The notes under the pieces were generated by a model. The model was not told the origin of the DNA and made no database searches. It was given only the letters and a program-made list of their open reading frames with translations. Positions 54,013 to 62,769 of a stretch of 64,000 bases of DNA are shown in pieces; the stretch's first letter is position 1, and each line of letters opens with the position of its first letter. Both the position numbers and the translations under genes were made by a program. The stretch is from Brenneria populi (GTDB taxonomy: Bacteria; Pseudomonadota; Gammaproteobacteria; Enterobacterales; Enterobacteriaceae). Where the stretch lies: NCBI RefSeq assembly GCF_036016195.1, contig NZ_JAYWTM010000001.1, positions 558,001-622,000 on the forward strand. Reading direction: 5' to 3'.

Positions 54013-55197
54013 ATGAATTTTTTGACGAATGAAAGCGACGTATTAAACCCGAAACGCCGGGCATTATTAAAACTTTCCGGCGCCCTATTGGGAACGGCCG
54101 CCGTCGCCTCGGGGTTAAGCTCACGGGTTTTTGCCGAAACAGCGCCGACAAACGCGGAGCTTGCGCCGCCATCGCCGGATAACCCGATCCGCATAAATTT
54201 CAACGAAAATCCGCTGGGCATGTCGCCAAAAGCGCAGGCCGCCGCCCGCGACGCCGTCGTGAAGGCCAATCGCTACGCCAAAAATGAAATACTGATGCTC
54301 GGCAAAACGCTGGCTGATCATCATCAGGTCGAGCCCGCGTCTATTTTACTGACGGCGGGATCGTCCGAAGGTATCCGTGCGGCGATTGAAGCCTACGCGT
54401 CGCTGGATGCGCAGTTGGTTATTCCCGAATTGACCTACGGCGACGGCGAGCATTTCGCCAAAATCGCCGGAATAAAGGTCACCAAAGTGAAAATGCTTGA
54501 TAACTGGGTATTCGATATCGAAGGATTGAAAGCGGCGGTCGCGGGTTACAGCGGTCCTTCCATTGTCTATCTGGTCAATCCCAACAACCCCACGAGCACC
54601 ATTACCCCGGCGGATTTAATCGAACCCTGGATTGCCAGTAAACCCGCTAATACGATATTTATCGTCGATGAAGCCTACGCCGAATTCGTTAATGACCCGC
54701 GCTTCCGCTCCATTTCCCCCATGATTTCCCAGGGCGCGGAGAACATCATTCTGCTCAAAACATTTTCCAAAATACACGCCATGGCCGGGATGCGCGTCGG
54801 CTACGCCGTCGCCCATCCCAACGTGATTGCGTTAATGAAAAGGTACGTCGCGGGCGAAAAAATCAATTTTTGCGGCGTGGATGCGGCATTGGCGTCCATG
54901 AACGATCAGGCATTCATCGCCTACAGCAAAAAAAGCAATGACGCTGCGCGTCAAATCCTGCTGAAAACGCTGGACGAATTGAAGTTGCCTTACCTGCCGT
55001 CGGAAGGCAATTTTGTCTTTCATCAGCTGACGGTTCCGCTGAAGGATTACCAGCAGCATATGGCGGAGGCCGGCGTGCTGATTGGGCGCGCTTTCCCTCC
55101 AGCGGATAACTGGTGCCGCATCTCGCTGGGTACTCCGCAGGAGATGCAGTGGGTGGCGAATATCATGCGCGAATTCCGCGACAAAAACTGGATTTAA
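54013..55197 (+). CDS. HisC-like PLP aminotransferase with a twin-arginine signal
   Basis: This is a 394-aa fold-type I PLP enzyme of the histidinol-phosphate aminotransferase family. It has FNENPLGM near residue 63, NPNNPTS, the Schiff-base Lys in TFSKIHAMAGMRVGY and a C-terminal Arg region. Unlike HisC it carries an N-terminal leader with PKRRALLKLSG (Arg15-Arg16), a hydrophobic stretch and RVFAET, i.e. a Tat signal with predicted cleavage near residue 41. It would fold with its cofactor and be exported. The ATG at 54013 has AAGGAG upstream. The substrate is unknown. Confidence 0.85.
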   Translation: MNFLTNESDVLNPKRRALLKLSGALLGTAAVASGLSSRVFAETAPTNAELAPPSPDNPIRINFNENPLGMSPKAQAAARDAVVKANRYAKNEILMLGKTLADHHQVEPASILLTAGSSEGIRAAIEAYASLDAQLVIPELTYGDGEHFAKIAGIKVTKVKMLDNWVFDIEGLKAAVAGYSGPSIVYLVNPNNPTSTITPADLIEPWIASKPANTIFIVDEAYAEFVNDPRFRSISPMISQGAENIILLKTFSKIHAMAGMRVGYAVAHPNVIALMKRYVAGEKINFCGVDAALASMNDQAFIAYSKKSNDAARQILLKTLDELKLPYLPSEGNFVFHQLTVPLKDYQQHMAEAGVLIGRAFPPADNWCRISLGTPQEMQWVANIMREFRDKNWI

Positions 55198-55584
55198 CGC
55201 CGCCTCTTTTTGTATTGCGCGCCTCCATGCAATATCGGCCCTTCCTTCCGAAGGGTCCGATGATTAAAATAGCTTCGTCGAATCTTTAGATAATTCGTAT
55301 ATATCCGTCATGCTGAAACATTATTTTTCTCATTAACATCCCCCCTTACCTTCTGACGATTGACAATATTCCCTTCAGCGCAATACCTATTTTCATCGAT
55401 AAGAATAGCCCTAATTATTGCGCCTCCTCCCGGCGACAATGATATTAAAAAAAGCAATAGATACATAATGATAGTCATTTTTCGATGGCATCTATTTAAT
55501 AGTTTCGTTCGCCCGACGACCTTGAATCCGCTAAATCGCCGCACTATTCTCGATAACGTTTTTGCCGTCGGATGAGGATGATTG
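55198..55584. other. Region between the aminotransferase and acyltransferase genes
   Basis: These 387 bp are AT-rich with no gene I can support. A minus-strand frame at 55308-55625 contains one hydrophobic stretch but overlaps the next gene and has no family match. A GAGGA ribosome site for the acyltransferase ends at 55578. Confidence 0.35.
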
Positions 55585-56829
55585 ATGCAGGGATTATTGT
55601 TTTTAGCCGTATGTACATTGCCCATTTTTTCCTGTTTCCTGCTTTATCCGTTGCTGAGCAGTAAATTTACGCAGGAGATCGGCGACGGCGAAAAAATATC
55701 CACTATCGACGGATTGCGCGGGCTGTCCGCGACGGCGGTCATCATTCATCATGGCATATTAATGTCCAATCTTTTTATCGACTCAACCTGGAAAATCAAC
55801 GCCGGCTATATCGCCTATTTTAATGAAGCCACCCATCGGATATTAACCCAATTCGGTTCGTTCGGCGTGATGGTGTTTTTTATGATTACCGGTTATTTAT
55901 TCTGGAACAAGGCGCTCAATAACGGCGGCGCCGGCGATGTCGGCGTTTTTTACCGACGCAGAATATATCGCCTGCTGCCGCTATATCTGTTTGCCGTCAT
56001 CGCCGTCTATGGTCTGTCGTTTCTGATAGGCTTCAGCGATAAAATGGATATACGCTATTTCGTTCACTCCCTCGCTTCATGGCTCTCTTTCGGCTTTATT
56101 CAGGGTATGCCGCTCACCGACAGCAAGCCGGGCTGGCTGATACTGTGCGGCGTATTCTGGACGCTGGCGATTGAAGTGAAATTTTACGCGCTGTTCCCCT
56201 TCCTCAGCTCGCTGTGCAAAAACAGGGGCGTTTCGCTGGCTCTGCTGCTCGGCGCGATTGTCGTCCTGTTGGCGCTATTGCGCTGCGACGCGATCGCCGG
56301 CGGTACCTACAGTATTCTCTTTGCCTTTATCGGCGGCATGCTGACGGCGACGCTGCACCGCTTCTCATCGTTCCGCCATGAAACGCAAAATATCAATAGC
56401 CAGCCGTGGCTGAATAGCCTGTTCGCCGCGCTGGCTATCGGCAGCGTGGCGCTGAGCTTTTCCCTTTTCGATTTCGCCTATACCAGCCTGTCGGTACTGC
56501 TGATCGCCCTATTTTTTCTCATCACCGCCAGCGGCAATACGCTATTCGGCCTGCTCACGCTAAAACCGATCCGCTTCAGCGGCATCGTCAGCTACAGCAG
56601 CTATATCATTCACGGGCTGGTGCTGACTTCCGCCTTTACGCTGATTTATCCGCGCTACGGCGCGCTTGCCGCCCTGTCGGTCGCTTTCGTCCTGGTGACG
56701 CTGATCAGCGCGCTCACCTACCTGAAGATTGAGAAACCGTTTATCATGTTATCGCACGGCAAGGCGCAACGCCGCGCGCCGCAGACGCCTGTCCGCCCCG
56801 CTTCTCAACGCGCGTCCTTAACCGAATAG
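55585..56829 (+). CDS. Acyltransferase family 3 (OafA/YrhL-like) membrane protein
   Basis: This is a 414-aa polytopic protein with about ten helices. The family core STIDGLRGLSATAVIIHHG holds the Arg and His needed for acyl transfer, and RRIYRLLPLYLF is the second motif. Such proteins O-acylate cell-surface sugars or secreted glycans. Unusually, one extra N-terminal helix precedes the core. The C-terminal 25 residues are basic and cytoplasmic. The ATG at 55585 is preferred over a TTG one codon earlier. The target is unknown. Confidence 0.88.
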   Translation: MQGLLFLAVCTLPIFSCFLLYPLLSSKFTQEIGDGEKISTIDGLRGLSATAVIIHHGILMSNLFIDSTWKINAGYIAYFNEATHRILTQFGSFGVMVFFMITGYLFWNKALNNGGAGDVGVFYRRRIYRLLPLYLFAVIAVYGLSFLIGFSDKMDIRYFVHSLASWLSFGFIQGMPLTDSKPGWLILCGVFWTLAIEVKFYALFPFLSSLCKNRGVSLALLLGAIVVLLALLRCDAIAGGTYSILFAFIGGMLTATLHRFSSFRHETQNINSQPWLNSLFAALAIGSVALSFSLFDFAYTSLSVLLIALFFLITASGNTLFGLLTLKPIRFSGIVSYSSYIIHGLVLTSAFTLIYPRYGALAALSVAFVLVTLISALTYLKIEKPFIMLSHGKAQRRAPQTPVRPASQRASLTE

Positions 56830-56918
56830 GCCGGCAGGGGAAACCCGCTTTATCGGCGGCGGATTAGACGGCATAATAGCCAAAGGTTATAGATATCCTT
56901 TATTCATCAAGGTGAAAA

Positions 56919-57269
56919 ATGAAAGCATACTCTTTTGCATCCCTGATGCGGGCCATGATCCCGCTGTCCATGGTCATAGCCTGTGCCGCCTGGCAACCGG
57001 CCGCGCTGGCGGACACCCGTCACGTTATCGTTGAATCCGGCGATAGCTCCTTATCCAAAGAAGCCGCTCGCCAAAGCGGCGAACAGTGGAATTCAACCCG
57101 TACGTTGCGCAATAAGGTCAACTCACGCAACGAGAAAGAGTTCGATAAATTGGAAAAATCGATAGATGGCGAAGAAAAGTGCAACGCCAGCTACAACGTT
57201 AACGCCTATTGGGAAGCCAATACTTCGCGCTGCCTCGACCGCCGTACAGGCCGCCCGGTCGCGCCCTGA
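56919..57269 (+). CDS. ynfB: DUF1283 periplasmic protein YnfB
   Basis: This 116-aa exported protein has a signal peptide (about residues 1-31, ending ALA), then IVESGDSSLSKEAARQSGEQWN and a C-terminal CLDRRTGRPV, close to E. coli YnfB. The function is unknown. It precedes ynfD, as in the E. coli ynf region. Confidence 0.92.
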   Translation: MKAYSFASLMRAMIPLSMVIACAAWQPAALADTRHVIVESGDSSLSKEAARQSGEQWNSTRTLRNKVNSRNEKEFDKLEKSIDGEEKCNASYNVNAYWEANTSRCLDRRTGRPVAP

Positions 57270-57356
57270 TTTTTAGTCTACGCTTTTAATGTAACGTTCA
57301 TCTGCCCGCTCGGTGTAACAATGGGCAGAAATTCATACAGATAAAAGGGTGATAAG

Positions 57357-57653
57357 ATGAAAAAATCCATGATATTCGGCGCGGCTTTGTTGGTTATTAC
57401 GCCTCTGGCCGCGCAGGCGTCTTGTGAGAGCGTTAAAGCGGACATTGCGCAGAAAATCATCAACAACGGCGTGCCTGAATCGGGTTTTACCCTTGATATC
57501 GTGCCTAACGATCAGGTGAGTCAGGCCGGCGGCCAGGTCGTGGGCCATTGCGAAAACGACTCGCAAAAAATCATTTACATCCGACATGCCGACGGCGACG
57601 CGGGAACGGACGACGCCGCTTCCCCGGCCGAGCCGACGACCGGCGCGCAGTAA
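57357..57653 (+). CDS. ynfD: DUF1161 protein YnfD
   Basis: This is a 98-aa protein with a cleavable signal peptide (ends AAQA). The DUF1161 core is SCESVKADIAQKIINNGVPE and IVPNDQVSQAGGQVVGHC, with two Cys that could form a disulfide. It closely resembles E. coli YnfD. The function is unknown. Confidence 0.92.
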   Translation: MKKSMIFGAALLVITPLAAQASCESVKADIAQKIINNGVPESGFTLDIVPNDQVSQAGGQVVGHCENDSQKIIYIRHADGDAGTDDAASPAEPTTGAQ

Positions 57654-57666
57654 CCATTCCCGTTTT

Positions 57667-57699
57667 CGTTTCGGAGAGCCTTTTGTTCTCTCTGAAACG
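57667..57699. terminator. Probable terminator between ynfD and the MFS gene
   Basis: CGTTTCGGAGAG and CTCTCTGAAACG pair with one mismatch around a 9-nt loop between converging genes. T-tracts are weak. Confidence 0.55.
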
Positions 57700-57729
57700 A
57701 ACCTTCCCGAACCTGCCGTTCCCGACGGA

Positions 57730-59199
57730 TTAGCCCTGAATCCGTTGATTGGCGGGGATCATCCAAGCGGCGAAGAGCGTAATGACCGCAATCAGCGCCG
57801 AAACCATAAAAACCCAGTGTATTGAGGATGAGACTTGCCAGGAGATTGATTCAAGCTGCGCCGCGCTCATCATGCTCCGGCTGCGGCTATCCATCAGCGT
57901 TTGTAGCGGATCGGCCATCTCCGGCAGACGAAAATGCAGATTGATATTCAGCGTCGCGCCGAGAATGGCCGTGCCCAGCGCCGAACCCAGCATACGGGTA
58001 AACATGGTGGACGCGGTTGCGATGCCGCGAATGGCGTAGTCCGCCGCGTTTTGCACCGAAACCAAAAAGGTGGTGTTGCTTAATCCCATACCGGCGCCGA
58101 TGGTAAAAGCGGCAACGCGGGCCCAGTTCAGCGATGTATCGGGATCGAGCGTTAGCAACATCAGGCTGCCGGCAATCAGCAGCACGCCTCCGCTGACGGC
58201 GGTAAAGCGATAGGATGTCCAGAGCATCAATCTGCCGCTCAGCGTACTGGCCAAGGGCCAGCCAATCGACATCAGCGCCAGAATGCTGCCCGCCTCCAGC
58301 GGCGATCGCCCCATCACGCTTTGGATGAAGGTCGGTAAAAAAGCGCTGACGCCCATCATGGCCGCGCCAATCAACAGACCGCCGAAATTCCCAGCAACAA
58401 TCACCCGGTTACGCCATAAGGCCAGCGGAAAGAGCGGTTCGGGCGCCCGGCGTTCCTGCCTGAATAATAAAATGGCGCCGGCCGCGGCGACGGCCAGTAG
58501 CGGAACGCCCCCGATGCCGAACGCTTCAGCCTGCAATAGCGCCAGCAACAGAGTCGCGACGGTAAGCGCGAGGTAGCATGCGCCGGCCCAGTCCAGCCGA
58601 TGCCGCCGTACCCGGCTAACCGCAGGCAAATAGCGGGCTAATAACAATATCGACAGGATTCCAATGGGAACGTTAACCCAGAACACCAGCGCCCAGGAGA
58701 AGCGCTCGACGATAAACGCCCCCATCAGCGGGCCGGCGATCGCCGAAATCCCCCATACGCTGGAGAGATATCCCTGAATTTTGGGGCGCTCCGTCTTGCT
58801 ATACACGTCCGCGACGATGGTAAACGCGATTGGCGTAATGGCGCCGGCGCCCAGGCCCTGTATGGCGCGAAACAGAATCAGCCATCCCATATGGCGGGAA
58901 AAACCGCACAGCGCCGACCCCAGCAGGAAAATCATCATACCGATAAAAAAGACGCGCTTACGGCCAAACAGGTCGGCCAGCCGCCCATAAATCGGAATGC
59001 TGACCGCCTGCGTAAGCAAATAAGCGGCAAAAACCCATCCCAACAGCGAAAAACCGCCCAGGTCGGTAATAATGGTCGGCAGCGCGGTGGCGACAATGGT
59101 AACTTCGATCGCCGCGGTAAACATCGCCAGCATACAGGCGATTAAAACCCAATGGCGCCGCGCGACCGGGGGATGCTCAGGATTATCTACTGTTTTCAT
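57730..59199 (-). CDS. DHA2-type multidrug MFS transporter
   Basis: This is a 489-aa major facilitator protein with about 14 helices. The N-terminal ATALPTIITDLGG and GRLADLFGRKRVFF (motif A) and motif C around GISAIAGPLMGAF mark an H+-antiport drug exporter of the DHA2 family. It lies alone between ynfD and bioD2. No adjacent regulator is seen. The substrate is unknown. Confidence 0.88.
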   Translation of the reverse strand: MKTVDNPEHPPVARRHWVLIACMLAMFTAAIEVTIVATALPTIITDLGGFSLLGWVFAAYLLTQAVSIPIYGRLADLFGRKRVFFIGMMIFLLGSALCGFSRHMGWLILFRAIQGLGAGAITPIAFTIVADVYSKTERPKIQGYLSSVWGISAIAGPLMGAFIVERFSWALVFWVNVPIGILSILLLARYLPAVSRVRRHRLDWAGACYLALTVATLLLALLQAEAFGIGGVPLLAVAAAGAILLFRQERRAPEPLFPLALWRNRVIVAGNFGGLLIGAAMMGVSAFLPTFIQSVMGRSPLEAGSILALMSIGWPLASTLSGRLMLWTSYRFTAVSGGVLLIAGSLMLLTLDPDTSLNWARVAAFTIGAGMGLSNTTFLVSVQNAADYAIRGIATASTMFTRMLGSALGTAILGATLNINLHFRLPEMADPLQTLMDSRSRSMMSAAQLESISWQVSSSIHWVFMVSALIAVITLFAAWMIPANQRIQG

Positions 59200-59380
59200 T
59201 ATATTTTTTTGCCAGGCGAATAATATCTGTTGCTGAGTATACCAGCTGTTATCCCATTGGGGACCGCGTAAGGCGGCCGGCCAAACTTGCGATGGGAATT
59301 TAAAACGGAAAGGAGACCCTAAATATAAATAAGGTGCAGCGCTGACGGCTACACCCCGAAGTCATTCGACGGGCAAAAAA

Positions 59381-60046
59381 CTAATAATTTAATGCCGAGA
59401 GATCGGTATAAGAAGATAAGTCGCGCTGTTCGGCGCGCGGTAAATAAGGCAATTCCCCTAGCTGCGGCGCGGGAATTTTTTTACGCAGCACGGTAATGAT
59501 CTCCGCATAATTCGCCAACCCCGGATTAATTCGATTCGCCACCCAGCCGACCAGCGGCAGACCATCATTAATGATGGCTTGAGCCGTTAATAATGCGTGA
59601 CTGATACAACCCAGTTTAATACCGACCACTAAAATGACCGGCAGCTGTTCCTGAACGACCCATTCGGAATAAGGGCGCAGATCGCTCATCAGCGTGCGCC
59701 AGCCGCCGCTGCCCTCAACCACGACGACGTCGGCGATATCGCTTAACCGCTGTAATCCCTGAGTCATGGCGCTGTAATTAATTTCCTGTTCGCTGGCGCT
59801 GATTTCGTCCTCCCGCAATGCGATCGGATTGACTATTTCATAAGGCAGCTCAATTGACGACGCCGCCTGCAACAGCAGCGCGTCTTTATTTCTTAATCCC
59901 GCATCCGTTTCCGTACACCCTTTGGCTATGGGTTTATAGCCGGCCACCGATTTTCCCGTCATTGCCAGTTTTTGCAATAACGCTTTGGATACCACCGTTT
60001 TACCAACCGCGGTATCAGTACCTGTGACGAAAACGCGTTTCAACAT
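59381..60046 (-). CDS. ynfK: Dethiobiotin synthetase-like protein BioD2 (YnfK)
   Basis: This is a 221-aa P-loop enzyme related to dethiobiotin synthase. Walker A GTDTAVGKT is at residues 8-16 and the motif VEGSGGWRTLM replaces the BioD VEGAGG. It matches the second BioD copy found beside mlc in E. coli. The ATG at 60046 has CGGAG upstream; the longer frame is not conserved. Whether it takes part in biotin synthesis is uncertain. Confidence 0.9.
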   Translation of the reverse strand: MLKRVFVTGTDTAVGKTVVSKALLQKLAMTGKSVAGYKPIAKGCTETDAGLRNKDALLLQAASSIELPYEIVNPIALREDEISASEQEINYSAMTQGLQRLSDIADVVVVEGSGGWRTLMSDLRPYSEWVVQEQLPVILVVGIKLGCISHALLTAQAIINDGLPLVGWVANRINPGLANYAEIITVLRKKIPAPQLGELPYLPRAEQRDLSSYTDLSALNY

Positions 60047-60215
60047 GAGAAAACTCCGGGAGGAACCTGAAAAATAACAAACACGACAAAATGCCATCCA
60101 ATAGCCGAAGTCTAGGCGATACGCCATTCAGGCGGCTTGCGTTAGCTCAATGTTTTGTTTCTCTGCGTTGGCGAAGCGGAAAATACGAATATCAGGAGGG
60201 ACGGAGAATTTAACA

Positions 60216-61433
60216 TTACCCCTGCAGCAATTTCACCAGTAACGACCCGTTATACAAAGCATCTTTAACCAAAGCCGCGCCCGGCATAGTGCCTTGATTA
60301 TAAAACTGGGTCGCTTCCACCTTAATGTTGTGGCTATAAGGCGGAAAAGACTGCTGGCGAATACACCCCATAATTGCCGGATATAAAATATCCGCGGCTT
60401 TATTTAACGGCGATCCGACCAAAATTTTATCGGGATTAAATAAATTAACCATAATGGCGACAATACGTCCGACGTTATTACCCACATCGTTAATAATATC
60501 TTTCGCCAACGGATCGCCGTTTAAAGCCGCGTCGCAGAGGCTGTCGACCGTCAATGGCGAACCATGCAGCGCCGAACTCATTGAAACGCTCATCCGCTGC
60601 TGCGCCAGCTCTAACATGCTTTCCGTGCTGGCGACCGTCTCAAGGCAACCGTGATTGCCGCAATAACACCTCTTGCCATAGGGATCGACCTGCGTATGCC
60701 CTATCTCAACCAAATTACGGCTGCCCGCATGCAGAATCCGCCCGCCGGTGATGACGCCCGCGCCGACGTTATGGTCAATCACGATCTGAATGACATTCTG
60801 GCAGCCGCGTGAGGCGCCATACAGCGCTTCGGCCATCGTCCAGGCGCAGATATCATGCTGAACAAAAACGGGTAAGCCGGTGCGCTGTTCCAGCGCCGGC
60901 CCTATCGCCATCTCCTCGACATGGTAAAACGGCATGCGGTGAATCACCCCGGCGGCGGAATCGATCATGCCGGGCGCGGTAATCGCAATCGCGGTCAGCC
61001 GTTCAAGACGACTTTGATAGCGAATAAAAAACCGATCGATCTCATTCAGAATACGCTGCAGCAGCGGCTGCGGATCATCCGCGGGCAGCGGTATGCAATT
61101 CTCGGCAACCAGTTTGCTGCTCAGATCGCGCAGCGCCAGCGTAATCGCGTTGCGGCTGATGCGCGCGGAGAGGTAATGCCATGCCTGCGTATCGAGGATC
61201 AGTCCGATGGCCGGGCGCCCCCGGCTGCCGACATCCTGGTATTCGGTTTCCTGAACCAGATGCGCTTCCAGCAGCTCGCGCACGATTTTGGTGATACTGG
61301 CCGGCGCCAGCTGCGCGCGTTTCGACAGCTCAATGCGTGATATCGGGCCATAATTATCGATCAGTCTGTACACAGCACCGGCGTTCATTTGTTTGATTTG
61401 ATCGATATGTCCTGGCTGGCCGTCGGCAATCAC
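60216..61433 (-). CDS. mlc: Sugar metabolism repressor Mlc
   Basis: This is a 405-aa ROK-family repressor (DgsA) of glucose uptake and PTS genes, inactivated when it binds dephosphorylated EIICB-Glc. An N-terminal winged helix-turn-helix (ISRIELSKRAQLAPASITKIVREL) is followed by the ROK domain with the zinc site HTQVDPYGKRCYCGNHGC. The start is GTG at 61433, as in E. coli. The sequence follows E. coli Mlc throughout. It lies next to bioD2, as in E. coli. Confidence 0.97.
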   Translation of the reverse strand: MIADGQPGHIDQIKQMNAGAVYRLIDNYGPISRIELSKRAQLAPASITKIVRELLEAHLVQETEYQDVGSRGRPAIGLILDTQAWHYLSARISRNAITLALRDLSSKLVAENCIPLPADDPQPLLQRILNEIDRFFIRYQSRLERLTAIAITAPGMIDSAAGVIHRMPFYHVEEMAIGPALEQRTGLPVFVQHDICAWTMAEALYGASRGCQNVIQIVIDHNVGAGVITGGRILHAGSRNLVEIGHTQVDPYGKRCYCGNHGCLETVASTESMLELAQQRMSVSMSSALHGSPLTVDSLCDAALNGDPLAKDIINDVGNNVGRIVAIMVNLFNPDKILVGSPLNKAADILYPAIMGCIRQQSFPPYSHNIKVEATQFYNQGTMPGAALVKDALYNGSLLVKLLQG

Positions 61434-61776
61434 AAAACTGGCTCCTACTCTTCACTTCATCTTATCGCTGGCGCTGCTGATGGAGACCGGTTATCCCCGT
61501 CTTCCTGCCGCCTTCCTGCAGTTCGAATTATTTAGGGTATACCCGTCATACTTCAAGTTACATGTGCGTTGGCCGCGTTCAGTCACCCGAATCACTTACT
61601 TGTGTAAGCTCATCGGGACTCCTTCTCTTGCCGCCTTCCTGCAACTCGAATTATTTAGGGTATATATAACCTATTTTTCACGCTGCAAAATAAAAAGCTG
61701 AGGTTATGTTGGGGCTTTTCGCGAAAGGCGTCAAATATTTGATTCGTTATGTGATTTGATGCACATATTGAAAATA
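61434..61776. other. Region upstream of mlc
   Basis: No gene is seen. It holds the best copy of the dispersed intergenic repeat (61501-61665), followed by AT-rich sequence up to the 3' end of ynfL. Confidence 0.5.
61501..61665 (+). repeat. Dispersed intergenic repeat element, best copy
   Basis: The element begins with CTTCCTGCCGCCTTCCTG, continues TTCGAATTATTTAGGG, and the same block recurs at 61622-61662 as a direct repeat about 121 bp apart. Between them lie ATACCCGTCATACTTCAAG and a hairpin (CCCGA ... CTTAC-TTGT-GTAAG ... TCGGG). Related intergenic elements are known from several Enterobacterales genomes. Degraded copies occur elsewhere in this window. Confidence 0.7.
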
Positions 61777-62670
61777 TTATCGATTGAGCATCAGCGAAAT
61801 CAGCGTCCGCGCCGCCGTTTTTAACGCCCGGTGTTTCGCCGTAACCAGCCAGACTTCGGTAATTGCGTCGCTCTCCGCCAGCGGTAAGTATTTCACCCCA
61901 TCGACCTTGATGCGCATAAACGAAGCGGGAAGAATGGAGACGCCCAGGCCGGATGATACCAGACCGACGATCGTCATCGCCTCGCCGACCTCCTGGGTAA
62001 TGTAGGGCGTAACGCCGTATTTCTTCAGCAGCGTCAGGGTTTCGTCATATAACGCCGTCCCCACCTCACGCGAGAAGAACACAAAAGGCTCATTCGCCAA
62101 CTGGCCGATCCCGATCGGCCCCTTGGCCTGCACGGCCAGCGGGTGCGCCTCATGCACCACGGCGACCAGCGCCTCATGCAGCAAAAGCTGATGTTCAAGC
62201 GCATCGGGCAACGGATTATTGCGCATCACCCCAATATCAAGTTTACCGTTCAGCAGCGGTTCGATCTGCTGCTTGGTATTCAACTCCATCATCTGGATAT
62301 GAACTTGCGGAAAAGATTGACGGAAGCGGAGCAAGCTGCGGGAAACCTTTTTAATAAAAGGCGCGGATGAAGTAAAACCGATGGTCAGTTCCCCGATCTC
62401 CCCCCGCTGGATGCGCGCGGCGCGCTCTGCCGCCTGATTGACCTGCGCGATGATTGACCAGGCCTCTTTTAGAAACATCTCGCCCGCCGGCGTCAGACGT
62501 ACGTTACGGTTGTTGCGCTCGAATAATCTGGCGCCGATCTGTTCTTCCAGAATTTGTATTTGCTGACTGAGAGGCGGTTGAGAAATAAGCAATTTTTCCG
62601 CCGCGCGGCCAAAATGCAGCTCTTCGGCGACGGCAATGAAATAGCGCAGATGGCGTAATTCGATATTCAT
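61777..62670 (-). CDS. ynfL: LysR family regulator YnfL
   Basis: This 297-aa LysR-type regulator has an N-terminal helix-turn-helix (LRHLRYFIAVAEELHFGRAAE) and an effector domain like those of BenM/CatR-type proteins. It is divergent from ynfM with 99 bp between starts, matching the E. coli ynfL-ynfM pair, so it probably controls that transporter. The inducer is unknown. Confidence 0.92.
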   Translation of the reverse strand: MNIELRHLRYFIAVAEELHFGRAAEKLLISQPPLSQQIQILEEQIGARLFERNNRNVRLTPAGEMFLKEAWSIIAQVNQAAERAARIQRGEIGELTIGFTSSAPFIKKVSRSLLRFRQSFPQVHIQMMELNTKQQIEPLLNGKLDIGVMRNNPLPDALEHQLLLHEALVAVVHEAHPLAVQAKGPIGIGQLANEPFVFFSREVGTALYDETLTLLKKYGVTPYITQEVGEAMTIVGLVSSGLGVSILPASFMRIKVDGVKYLPLAESDAITEVWLVTAKHRALKTAARTLISLMLNR

Positions 62671-62769
62671 ATTTTATAAGTATTAATTATGACGACTAAT
62701 ATATTATACAAAATAATATTGCTCTTCTATGATCGCGCCATCTTTTCCCTTGTTAAATCTGGAATTATT

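Noticed and set aside
55308..55625. A 105-codon minus-strand gene with one hydrophobic stretch
   Set aside because: It overlaps the acyltransferase start, has no ribosome site and resembles no family.
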